Shown piece by piece: positions 17,976 through 26,085 of a stretch of DNA of 64,000 bases (the first letter of the stretch is position 1; every line of letters begins with the position of its first letter). The position numbers and the translations under genes were made by a program. Below the pieces are notes generated by a model. That model had not been told where the DNA came from, did no database searches, and saw nothing but the letters and a program-made list of their open reading frames with translations. The DNA is from Clostridiaceae bacterium M8S5 (GTDB lineage Bacteria; Bacillota; Clostridia; Tissierellales; MCWD3): contig CP118523.1 in assembly GCA_029227815.1 (NCBI GenBank), positions 1,488,001 through 1,552,000 on the forward strand, written 5' to 3'.

Positions 17976-18104
17976 ATGAAGAGACTAAATAAAAAGATAA
18001 GTTATATTGAAATATTTAGAGTAAACAAATGTGATTGTTCGTGTTATAGTGATGAAATAGACGTTATCAATAATTCAATTAGTGATGCAGCTAAGATATC
18101 ATAA
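17976..18104 (+). CDS. 42-aa CxCxC peptide, RiPP/bacteriocin precursor-like
   Basis: A short ORF with a good ribosome binding site (GAAGGGAG, then ATG) and a strong terminator after it. The product begins MKRLNKKISY, has a central KCDCSCYSDE cluster and an acidic/Asn tail. A basic MKxLxKK leader followed by alternating Cys is reminiscent of the CLI_3235-type clostridial bacteriocin precursors matured by radical SAM enzymes. No maturase or exporter lies adjacent. It could instead be a small metal-binding peptide. I cannot tell which from one sequence. Confidence 0.5.
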   Translation: MKRLNKKISYIEIFRVNKCDCSCYSDEIDVINNSISDAAKIS

Positions 18105-18120
18105 AATACTATAATATAAA

Positions 18121-18146
18121 GAGGTTGTTAAAAGCTAACAACCTCT
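18121..18146. terminator. strong bidirectional terminator
   Basis: GAGGTTGTTA (18121-18130) and TAACAACCTC (18136-18145), perfect 10-bp stem with a 5-nt loop. It serves the small peptide gene on the plus strand and the lipoprotein gene on the minus strand. Confidence 0.8.
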
Positions 18147-18159
18147 ATTATATGTTAAG

Positions 18160-18540
18160 TTAGCTTGCTTTAACAAATGCATTCAACGAATATGTACGTC
18201 CGTTAACTACAAATTTAGCATAACCAGTGGCTTGAACTAATCCAACTATAGGTGGACTATCAAAACCTACACTATGCATAGGAGTATAATCACGAGTAGA
18301 AGACTTAATAACTTTATCAGCAAATAAAAATTCACCTACAGCTCTAACAGATATAGAATCAATTCTTTCACTTGCTATAGCTTCTACATGAACTGTATTA
18401 TTTACAGCAACGACTCTAAGTTTACAATGAACTCCATCAAAAGTTCTTTCTACAGTCTTTGTGTAAGCTAAACAATTGCTACTACAGCCTATGATTATTA
18501 AAAAAGCCAATGATAGTATTAATATTTTTTTTAGATTCAT
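18160..18540 (-). CDS. small secreted protein or lipoprotein
   Basis: 126 aa. The N-terminal signal (KKILILSLAFLIII) ends in IIGC, a plausible lipobox with Cys at residue 19; alternatively signal peptidase I could cleave after LAY. The remaining ~100 residues are predicted all-beta with alternating hydrophobics and no motif I recognise. Ribosome binding site AAGGGAGGGTG before the ATG on the minus strand. Function unknown. Confidence 0.65.
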   Translation of the reverse strand: MNLKKILILSLAFLIIIGCSSNCLAYTKTVERTFDGVHCKLRVVAVNNTVHVEAIASERIDSISVRAVGEFLFADKVIKSSTRDYTPMHSVGFDSPPIVGLVQATGYAKFVVNGRTYSLNAFVKAS

Positions 18541-18712
18541 AAAGCACCCTCCCTTGTTTTAATGTATGAAATATATATTATAATATACTCTTCTACATTT
18601 ATACATATATTCCTTTATTTATTTTAAAATTATGAATTAAAATGTACTAAAATAAATGAATATGTGAATATATGATATAATTAACGTAAAAAGCTGACAA
18701 GGAGAGGATAGC

Positions 18713-19594
18713 ATGTATAAGTCTATATTAGAGGATTTGGTTTGTCCTAAATGTAAAAGTGGGCTAAGCCTAGAGATATTAGAGCAAGAACAGGATGAGA
18801 TTATAGAGGGCAAATTAATCTGTAAAGATAATCATACTTGGATAATAAAAGATGGTGTAATTAATTTTGAATCACAGGAACAAGAAATAGTTAATAATTG
18901 GAGTGAACATTATAAAAACATTAACTATGACGAGTTAGATAAAATGGTTAAAGAGGCAACGCCAGATAATCAGCTTGAGGGATATAACATATCCAAACAA
19001 GTTTTATTAGAAAAGATAAAATGTAAACATGCAAAAAATATCATTGATATAGGAACTGGTAGAGGAATGTTATTGACCTATATAGCTAAAAATATTACTG
19101 ATGAAATAAGTTTAGTATGTGTAGATTTAAGCTATGAAGTTTTAAAATATGATAGATTGAAAGTCAAAAAAATAAATCCAAAAATAAAAGTTAACTACAT
19201 AGCCTGTGATGCGGCTAGGTTACCATTTAAAGAGAATAGTTTTGATTTATCCGTATCATTTTTTGGCATTATCAATATGGGAGAAATAGCAAAAAAAGGT
19301 GTTGAAGAAGCAGTACGTGTATCAAAAGAAGGTTTAATCAATGCAGTAATGGTTATAAAAGATGACAATCCTAAAGTAGAGACAATTAATAAATATTTGC
19401 AAGATGATGGTATTGATGGGAAGATAGATAATATTATAGAGACAAATTGCTTTAAGCTTCACCAGGTAGACGGAAAATACAATGTTACTAAAGAGTTGAC
19501 ATATGAAAGTGTAGCGCTTCCAAGTAAATATGATTATGTACCTATTGAGGGTGAATGGTTTGGGATTAATGTATATGATTGCAAGGAGAATTAA
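18713..19594 (+). CDS. zinc-ribbon (Trm112-like) SAM-dependent methyltransferase, copy 2
   Basis: 293 aa. A paralogue of the gene at 14627-15499, collinear throughout: ribbon CPKC at the same place plus LICKDNH, motif I IIDIGTGRGMLL, LVCVDLSYEVLKYDRLKVKK and the C-terminal PIEGEWFGI. The strongest conservation is in the SAM site and the ribbon. Ribosome binding site AAGGAGAGG. Like copy 1 it is followed by the 153-bp repeat family, here three copies, so both gene and 3' flank may stem from one duplication. Confidence 0.8.
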   Translation: MYKSILEDLVCPKCKSGLSLEILEQEQDEIIEGKLICKDNHTWIIKDGVINFESQEQEIVNNWSEHYKNINYDELDKMVKEATPDNQLEGYNISKQVLLEKIKCKHAKNIIDIGTGRGMLLTYIAKNITDEISLVCVDLSYEVLKYDRLKVKKINPKIKVNYIACDAARLPFKENSFDLSVSFFGIINMGEIAKKGVEEAVRVSKEGLINAVMVIKDDNPKVETINKYLQDDGIDGKIDNIIETNCFKLHQVDGKYNVTKELTYESVALPSKYDYVPIEGEWFGINVYDCKEN

Positions 19595-19599
19595 AAAAA

Positions 19600-20157
19600 G
19601 ATGTCTTAAAAAGACATCTCGTCAGACTGTAGAAAAAAGCCCAATTTCTACGTTGTAGTTAAAATTTCCGTTGCTCACTTACCTCTAAGTAAGCTCTGCT
19701 ACTCAATTTTAACACGCCTTGAAATTGAACTCTTACTACAGTCTGCTATCTTGATGACTTTGTCATCAATCTAAGGAGATGTCTTAAAAAGACATCCCGT
19801 CAAACTGTAGAAAAAAGCCCAATTTCTACGTTGTAGTTAAAATATCCGTTGCTCACTTACCTCTAAGTAAGCTCTGCTACTCAATTTTAACACGCCCCCG
19901 AATTGAACTCTTACTACAGTCTGCTATCTTGATGACTTTGTCATCAATTTAAGGAGATGTCTTAAAAAGACATCCCGTCAAACTGTAGAAAAAAGTCCAA
20001 TTTCTACGTTGTAGTTAAAATTTCCGTTGCTCACTTACCTCTAAGTAAGCTCTGCTACTCAATTTTAACACGCCTTGAAATTGAACTCTTACTACAGTCT
20101 GCTATCTTGATGACTTTGTCATCAATCTAAGGAGATGTCTTAAAAAGACATCTCCTT
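19600..20157. repeat. three tandem 178-bp units: palindromic element plus terminator hairpin
   Basis: The hairpin GATGTCTTAAAAAGACATC starts at 19600, 19778, 19956 and 20134, exactly 178 bp apart. Between the hairpins lie three nearly identical ~159-bp copies of the element. Each copy folds on itself: (CA)GACTGTAG with CTACAGTC(TG), CAATTTC with GAAATTG, GTTAAAATT with AATTTTAAC, CTTAC with GTAAG at the tip. It then ends in a 27-nt tail containing GATGACTTTGTCATC. Copies differ by only a few bases. The outermost right hairpin (AAGGAGATGTCTT...AAGACATCTCCTT) is complete. No ORF inside. Confidence 0.9.
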
Positions 20158-20198
20158 TCAGGGATTAAATCAGGTATAATTTATAAAACTAAATACAA

Positions 20199-21815
20199 TT
20201 ATTTATCAGAGAAGTTTGATATAACTTTCATAATATTATCAGTATGTTTATTTGGCATATCGCCAAGCATAAATAGTGAAGCAATATATTTCTTATTGTT
20301 CTTGTTATAAATGGTAAATAACCAATTATCATCTATTACATATTTATGACCGTTGTAGTCATATTCTTCTATAACCCTACCATCTAAAAAGCTAAGATTA
20401 TCACATTCTTGGAATCCTAGATGGGACCATTTGTTTATTTCATTATCATAAAAACTTAACCTTACAAGTCCTATCATATCAAGACGAGGTGTTTCTAAAT
20501 AGAAATAGTCAAGACCTTTATCTTTAGCATCATTATATAGATATTCTAAGTATGCATCTTTATCTAAATTCATATCATTTTCATATATTTTTTCTGAGTC
20601 GTGAAAATACGTTATAGTTGCATTTTTAAACTTGTAGTTATTATAAAGGTTTTCTGTATAAAATTCAGTAGGAATAGGCATACCTATATCTGGTAGTTTA
20701 TTAAAATCAACAAACTTATCACCTGTATTTGCCATAATATTATTATCAGGATCAAATTTGTCCATACCTTTGAAACCATAGATTATCGCAACTTTATCTT
20801 TAGGTAACTTAGCTTCAACTTCATCGCGAGCATCAAGTAGATTTAAGAAATCATCGTTAGCAATAACTTCTGAAAATTTAGTTATAGCTTTCATAAATTT
20901 GTTTGTTTGCTCATTTGGTTTATCAGTAAATATCCATATATTCACAGTGTATAGTTGTTTGTTCTTGTAAAATGAAGTATAAAGGTTGTTATTCCCTAAG
21001 AGATACTCGTGTCCATTATACTCATATTTTTTATAAGAAGCATCTTGTTCTTCACAAACAAAAGTACGACCTTTAGTTATATAAACATGATTCCATTTAT
21101 TAATATCGCTGTTATGGTAACTGATACGGAGATTCTTTATTGTATCAGCTTTTTTAGTATCTAAGTAAAAATAGTCTTGGTTTTTATTTTTTGCTTCATT
21201 ATAAAGATAATTTAAGTATTTATCTGAATCTAGACCCATCTCATTAGCATACAGTTCAGAAGATTCAAAATCATAGCATATAGTTACACTTTTAAACTTA
21301 AAATTGTCATAGAGTGTTTCAGATAATAAACTATCAGGTATTGGGATATCCATATCTGGAATTTCATCAAATTTGTAATGTTTATCATGAGAGTTTGCAA
21401 GTCTACTATAGTTTTGGTTAAATTCACCTTTGCAAGAGTAAATTATTGCAACTCTATCTTTAGGTAGTTTGGCCTCAACCTCTTTTCTAGCTTTCGTTAG
21501 GAGTTTGTCTATATAAGCCGGCTTATTCTTGATAGGATCATTTGCAGTACTTACTTGAATTATAGTTTTACCTTCTTTATCTTTCAACTGTGCTTTTATA
21601 GTACCAAAGAAATCTGTAGCAATAGCAACTGATGCTAGTAGTATAGTAGATGATACAGCTGCAACTAAAGCTACTCTTTTCATTAAGTGAGAAGGTCGCT
21701 TGCGTATTGATACTTTATTTAATATTTTGCTTTTTTGATCTTGATATGGTACACTTTCATTTTTCAAATCATTTATTATATCATCAAACGTATAATGTTT
21801 TTTCACTTTGAACAT
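20199..21815 (-). CDS. membrane-anchored anti-sigma-like protein with an internal duplication
   Basis: 538 aa, overlapping the end of the sigma-factor gene by 32 bp and cotranscribed with it. Residues 1-45 are cytoplasmic, with a single membrane helix at ~46-66 (VALVAAVSSTILLASVAIA). The extracytoplasmic part contains two copies of a ~210-residue unit, about 110-325 and 330-538; each begins EVEAKLPKD(R/K)VAIIY and has a YLYN(E/D)AK...DYFYL(D/E)T segment and a YNGH(E/K)Y(L/V) strand. Position and topology argue for control of the adjacent sigma factor, probably through regulated proteolysis. No classic zinc anti-sigma (HxxxCxxC) motif is visible. Confidence 0.7.
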   Translation of the reverse strand: MFKVKKHYTFDDIINDLKNESVPYQDQKSKILNKVSIRKRPSHLMKRVALVAAVSSTILLASVAIATDFFGTIKAQLKDKEGKTIIQVSTANDPIKNKPAYIDKLLTKARKEVEAKLPKDRVAIIYSCKGEFNQNYSRLANSHDKHYKFDEIPDMDIPIPDSLLSETLYDNFKFKSVTICYDFESSELYANEMGLDSDKYLNYLYNEAKNKNQDYFYLDTKKADTIKNLRISYHNSDINKWNHVYITKGRTFVCEEQDASYKKYEYNGHEYLLGNNNLYTSFYKNKQLYTVNIWIFTDKPNEQTNKFMKAITKFSEVIANDDFLNLLDARDEVEAKLPKDKVAIIYGFKGMDKFDPDNNIMANTGDKFVDFNKLPDIGMPIPTEFYTENLYNNYKFKNATITYFHDSEKIYENDMNLDKDAYLEYLYNDAKDKGLDYFYLETPRLDMIGLVRLSFYDNEINKWSHLGFQECDNLSFLDGRVIEEYDYNGHKYVIDDNWLFTIYNKNNKKYIASLFMLGDMPNKHTDNIMKVISNFSDK

Positions 21816-22299
21816 CTCCTTTTAATAATTTATTTCTGACCTTTATTTGAACACGGTTATATTGTTTACGAATAGTGTTTTCATTTTTATCAAGTATTTC
21901 GCTAATTTCTTTGTAGCTTAGCTCTTGAACTGCTCTTAAAAGCAGGACACTCTTTTCATAAGGAGAAAGATTGCACAAAATCATTTCTATTTCTTTACTA
22001 CATATATCTTCCATCATATTATCTTCGACTGATGGTTCATATGTTTTCTTATGAAATTTAACAATGTTCAATTTCTCAAGCTTTTTCCTACGGAGGAGGT
22101 CGATACATTTGCTATGAGCTATGCTATATAGGTAGCTTTTATTATATTCTTTTTTGTTTTTAGAAAGCTGATAATATTTTATAAACACTTCTTGAACAAT
22201 GTCTTCGGCAGTTTCCTTGCATCTTACCATTTGATAACAATATCTATAAAGTTTATGTTGATATTCATCAATAATATACTCTAGTTCTTGTCTGTTCAA
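21784..22299 (-). CDS. RNA polymerase sigma-70 factor, ECF type
   Basis: 171 aa. Region 2 (LYRYCYQMVRCKETAEDIVQ, then YLYSIAHSKCIDLLRRKK) and region 4 (LSPYEKSVLLLRAVQELSYK, then NENTIRKQYNRV) are clear. The only usable start is TTG at 22297-22299: an in-frame stop lies two codons upstream, the next Met is within region 2, and AAAGGGGTG precedes the TTG. It would direct expression of a small stress or surface regulon and is presumably held by the membrane protein encoded next. Confidence 0.9.
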   Translation of the reverse strand: MNRQELEYIIDEYQHKLYRYCYQMVRCKETAEDIVQEVFIKYYQLSKNKKEYNKSYLYSIAHSKCIDLLRRKKLEKLNIVKFHKKTYEPSVEDNMMEDICSKEIEMILCNLSPYEKSVLLLRAVQELSYKEISEILDKNENTIRKQYNRVQIKVRNKLLKGDVQSEKTLYV

Positions 22300-22479
22300 T
22301 ATTTACCACACCCCTTTATATAGTATTAGACGCCTAATGAATGATTTGATATCAAAGCTTACATATATATAACGATTAAACAACATGGTTTGTGACGTAT
22401 ATTTACCTTTTTATAAAATTATATCAGATTAAATGTAATATAAAGTAATGATACCAAATAAAATAAAACAAGAAAAACA

Positions 22480-22537
22480 TTGACTAAAGTGGTCAATGAA
22501 CATATAATGTAATATATAGATTGACCCGAGTGGTCAA
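22480..22537 (+). promoter_or_regulatory. promoter flanked by two 17-bp palindromic operators
   Basis: Consensus promoter TTGACT (22480-22485), 17-bp spacer, TATAAT (22503-22508). Operators TTGACTAAAGTGGTCAA (22480-22496, covering the -35) and TTGACCCGAGTGGTCAA (22521-22537, just past the start point) share TTGAC-N6/7-GGTCAA with 41-bp spacing. This is a TetR-family-like layout for repression of the ABC operon behind it. Confidence 0.75.
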
Positions 22538-22559
22538 GATTTATAAAGGAGGGGTTAAA

Positions 22560-23414
22560 ATGATAAAGGTTAAAAATTTGTATCACTCTTATAATAAAGA
22601 TGGTAAATATCAAGTCAATAATGCAAGTTTTGAGGTTGAAAAAGGAGAAGTGTTTGGTTTTCTGGGGCCTTCAGGAGCAGGGAAATCAACTACACAGGGA
22701 GTGCTAACTGGTCTTTTACAGCTACAGAAGGGAGAAGTATCAGTAGCAGGATATGATATGAAAAAAGTATCCAATAAGATGTTCAATAAAATAGGCATGT
22801 CATTTGAGCAATCAAATGTTTATAGTAAGCTTACAGCTAGAGAAAATCTAAAATTTTATAGCAAATTATTTGATGTACCGACTAGAAAGCCAAGAGAGCT
22901 ATTAGAGTTAGTAGGTCTAGATGGAAAAGAAAATATAAAAGCAGGCCAATTTTCAAAAGGCATGAAACATAGATTGACATTTGCAAGATCTATGATAAAT
23001 AATCCAGAGTTATGGTTTTTAGATGAACCTACGACTGGGTTAGATCCAGCTATTGCATCCAATATAAAGGATATAATAAGAAAGGAAAATAGAAAAGGAG
23101 TAACTATATTTCTAACTACACACAACATGTTTATTGCAGATGAATTATGCGATAGAGTAGCATTTATAATAGATGGAGAAATAAAGCTGATAGATTCACC
23201 AAGGAATTTAAAATTGCAATATGGAGATAAGCTTGTAGAGGTTGAATACATTAAAAACAATGTAGTGATTAAAGAAAAATTTTCAACAGTGTTAAACGAA
23301 GAAAAATTAAGGTTACAATCAGTAATAGAAAACTATGAAATAGAAACAATGCATACTAAGGAGGCGACGTTAGAAGAGATATTTATAAAAGTTACTGGAA
23401 GGGAGCTTGTATAA
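22560..23414 (+). CDS. ABC transporter ATP-binding protein
   Basis: 284 aa from the ATG at 22560; AAAGGAGGGG lies just upstream, so the longer TTG start inside the operator is rejected. Walker A GPSGAGKST, Walker B LWFLDEPTTGLDP and the H-loop FLTTHN are intact. The signature reads FSKGM in place of LSGGQ, which is common in ABC-2 exporters. It energises the two permeases downstream. Drug, lipid or peptide export is likely; the substrate is unknown. Confidence 0.9.
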   Translation: MIKVKNLYHSYNKDGKYQVNNASFEVEKGEVFGFLGPSGAGKSTTQGVLTGLLQLQKGEVSVAGYDMKKVSNKMFNKIGMSFEQSNVYSKLTARENLKFYSKLFDVPTRKPRELLELVGLDGKENIKAGQFSKGMKHRLTFARSMINNPELWFLDEPTTGLDPAIASNIKDIIRKENRKGVTIFLTTHNMFIADELCDRVAFIIDGEIKLIDSPRNLKLQYGDKLVEVEYIKNNVVIKEKFSTVLNEEKLRLQSVIENYEIETMHTKEATLEEIFIKVTGRELV

Positions 23415-23415
23415 T

Positions 23416-24528
23416 ATGAAATTTTTGAGTAGCTTTATTAAAGAGATAGTATTAGCTTCTAGAAGTTTTTATTTTTATATTGAAATAGGAATGGCGATTG
23501 TACTATTATTGATAATGCTATTTGTAGTACCAGATAGCTTTGATAATAGGAGCACAGAGTATATATATTATGACTTACCTAAAGAATTAGTCGATACAAT
23601 AAAAAGCGATATGTTAAAACAGGACTTAGACCATAAAAGTGAAGAAATAAACATGGATATAGAAGACAGAGAAGTATCAGTTTCTTACTACAAAACAGAC
23701 AACAAGAAGTATTATATTGTTAATACTAATAAACAGGATTTAATAGATATAGCGAAGGATAAGAAAAAATTAGGCATAGTAATGAAACTGAATGAGAAAA
23801 AAGAGATGATATATGATTATTTTTTGCAAGGATATGAGACAGACAGATTAAAAAATATATATAAATTGGTTCATGCTAAAAGTAGTGTAGACTCACTTGA
23901 GCAAAGTATAAAAAATCAAGAGGTAGTTACAACAGGAAACTATGATAAATTGTCAGATAGAGAAAATTCTTTACCTCCAATGCTTGCGATAAATTGCGGG
24001 CTGATGGGAATCTTTATTATAGCAGCCTATGTGTTTTTAGATAAGAAGGAAGGCACTATAAGGGCATTTGCAGTATCACCTTGCCCAATATATCAATATT
24101 TGCTTAGTAAAACAGGGATTATAACTATTACAGGTATAGTGAGTAGCTTAATAATACTAATTCCATTGATGGGAAGTACACCAAACTACCTTATGCTAAT
24201 AGTACTATTAGTGGCAACGGGTTTCTTCTCTTCATCAATAGGATTATTAATAGCTAGTTTTTTCAAAGACGTAATTGAGTCAATGGGTACTATAGTCGTA
24301 GTTTTAATTACTTTTGTATTACCAGTTATTGGATACTATATACCTTCATGGAATCCACAGTGGCTTAGTTATATACCATCATATCAAATAATACAGAGTA
24401 TTAAAGAGATTATTTTGCAAAATGGAGATATGAGCTATGTAGCATTATCATCATTACGAGTGGTAGCTATAGGTATAGTAGTGTTTATAATTGCAAACTT
24501 AAGATATAAAAAAATACTATCAGTTTAG
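23416..24528 (+). CDS. ABC-2 type permease
   Basis: 370 aa from ATG 23416, one base after the ATPase stop, with AAGGGAG 10 nt upstream. One N-terminal helix, a ~150-residue extracytoplasmic domain, then five helices: the ABC-2 permease layout with KEGTIRAFAVSP before helix 3. It pairs with the next gene as a heterodimer. Confidence 0.85.
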   Translation: MKFLSSFIKEIVLASRSFYFYIEIGMAIVLLLIMLFVVPDSFDNRSTEYIYYDLPKELVDTIKSDMLKQDLDHKSEEINMDIEDREVSVSYYKTDNKKYYIVNTNKQDLIDIAKDKKKLGIVMKLNEKKEMIYDYFLQGYETDRLKNIYKLVHAKSSVDSLEQSIKNQEVVTTGNYDKLSDRENSLPPMLAINCGLMGIFIIAAYVFLDKKEGTIRAFAVSPCPIYQYLLSKTGIITITGIVSSLIILIPLMGSTPNYLMLIVLLVATGFFSSSIGLLIASFFKDVIESMGTIVVVLITFVLPVIGYYIPSWNPQWLSYIPSYQIIQSIKEIILQNGDMSYVALSSLRVVAIGIVVFIIANLRYKKILSV

Positions 24529-24543
24529 CAGGAGGTGACTAGT

Positions 24544-25548
24544 ATGTTAAAAAAGATATTTCAGATATTTAAGCGTGATGTTAAGGTTAATTCTAGAGAA
24601 TTTATATCACTATATATCATACTCTTTCCGATAATATTGGCAATAGGTATAAATCTATTTGCACCTGATATAAACGATACAACCATAAGTTTAGCATTAC
24701 TTGAAAACGATAATAAACAAATTGATTACCTAAAAGATTATGCAAATATAGAATTATACAAAAATACAGATGAGATTGAAAAAAGAGTTAATAGGAGAGA
24801 TGCTGTGATAGGCATAGCTTTAAAAGATAATGGAGAATATTATATTTTATCTCAAGGAAACGAACCTACGTATGTAGTTGAAATGGCAAAATTACTAAAA
24901 TCCTTTTACGAATTAGATTTAAAAGTTGAAGATACTAATGTAACATTGCACAGCTTTGAGAGAACAGTTCCTCCTCTCAAAAAAATGTTAGTCAACTGCT
25001 CAATATTAATGATATCTGTATTAGGAGGAATGTTGATTACAATAAATCTAGTAGAAGAAAAGGCTGATAATACTATTAGTGCAATAATAGTAAGTCCAAT
25101 ATCAAGAATAGCATATATACTTGGAAAGTGTATTATAGGTGTATTGTTAGCTGTAATAGGATCGATTTTGCTAATAATATTGACTGGATTTACAGATGTG
25201 AATTTTCCTCAATCCATATTGGCTGTTTTTAGCTGTACTCTCATAAGTGTTATAATCGGATTTTTACAAGGGATAAGCAGTGACGATGTTATGGAAGCTA
25301 TTGCAGGAATAAAAATGATGTTTTTACCAATGGCAGGGGCGATAGCAGCAATACAGCTATTAAGTGATAAATGGCAAAGAGTAGTTTACTGGATTCCTTT
25401 TTACTGGACATTTAAAGGAAATGATGCAATACTATCAAAAACAGCAACATGGCCACAAATATTAACTTATACATCTATAGTATTGGGTATAACACTAGCG
25501 GTATTTTTATTGTTTATGCCAAAAATAAGAAAAGGGTTAGAAAAATAA
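24544..25548 (+). CDS. ABC-2 type permease
   Basis: 334 aa from ATG 24544 (AGGAGGTG at 24530-24537; the in-frame GTG 9 nt earlier lies inside that site). Same topology as its neighbour, with the family segment EEKADNTISAIIVSPIS before the C-terminal helices. Second half of the export channel. Confidence 0.85.
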   Translation: MLKKIFQIFKRDVKVNSREFISLYIILFPIILAIGINLFAPDINDTTISLALLENDNKQIDYLKDYANIELYKNTDEIEKRVNRRDAVIGIALKDNGEYYILSQGNEPTYVVEMAKLLKSFYELDLKVEDTNVTLHSFERTVPPLKKMLVNCSILMISVLGGMLITINLVEEKADNTISAIIVSPISRIAYILGKCIIGVLLAVIGSILLIILTGFTDVNFPQSILAVFSCTLISVIIGFLQGISSDDVMEAIAGIKMMFLPMAGAIAAIQLLSDKWQRVVYWIPFYWTFKGNDAILSKTATWPQILTYTSIVLGITLAVFLLFMPKIRKGLEK

Positions 25549-25570
25549 AATAATATAGAGGAGTGATACA

Positions 25571-25783
25571 ATGAATGGTTGGGCGTTATTAGGATTAGTA
25601 TTTATTATTTATTCTGTTTTCATATTATTTGTAAGCATAAAAAAACCTACATCAATATGGGAAATGAAAAAAATACAAGGTTTTAAAAAGATGTTTGGTG
25701 AAAATGGTACGGTAGTGTTTTTTATAATATGGGGATTAATAATAGGTAGCTTAGGAGTGTGGATGCTGGTAACTAAGGTATAA
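25571..25783 (+). CDS. small membrane protein of the ABC operon
   Basis: 70 aa, two membrane helices (LGLVFIIYSVFILFV and VVFFIIWGLIIGSLGVWML) joined by a basic loop. Ribosome binding site AGAGGAGTG. Last gene of the operon before its terminator. Possibly an accessory subunit; no domain recognised. Confidence 0.7.
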   Translation: MNGWALLGLVFIIYSVFILFVSIKKPTSIWEMKKIQGFKKMFGENGTVVFFIIWGLIIGSLGVWMLVTKV

Positions 25784-25802
25784 TGTAAGTAAATACAAAT
25801 AA

Positions 25803-25838
25803 AAAAAGATGGTTCAAATTGCTTAGAATCATCTTTTT
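25803..25838 (+). terminator. intrinsic terminator of the ABC-2 operon
   Basis: AAAAAGATGGTTC and GAATCATCTTTTT, 13-bp stem with one G:T pair and a 10-nt loop, ending in a T run. Confidence 0.85.
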
Positions 25839-25985
25839 TATTTGCTTAGTCAAAAAATTCAATACTTACTGAAGTAGAAAAACAACTAATTAAAAGAAAT
25901 GATAAACCAAACTCACAGACACAATTTTAAAATTACAAAAACAAGAATAAACATATATAGTCTTTTATATATTCAAAGATTTAAC

Positions 25986-26021
25986 CAATAGTTAAAATTT
26001 GAGTAGTAAGCTTAACTATTG
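25986..26021. promoter_or_regulatory. inverted repeat upstream of the XRE regulator, candidate operator
   Basis: CAATAGTTAA (25986-25995) and TTAACTATTG (26012-26021), perfect 10-bp arms 16 bp apart, 65 bp before the start codon. It may be the autoregulatory site of the helix-turn-helix protein. Confidence 0.45.
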
Positions 26022-26085
26022 ATACATAGTTCTCAGCAATACAGGATGGTAACATTATAGTATAATAATATAAGGAGGTAATATA

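Noticed and set aside
19600..20157. CRISPR array or integron attC array
   Set aside because: Units are 178 bp of almost wholly repeated sequence without unique spacers, and no cas or integrase genes are near. The palindromes are of transposon or terminator kind.
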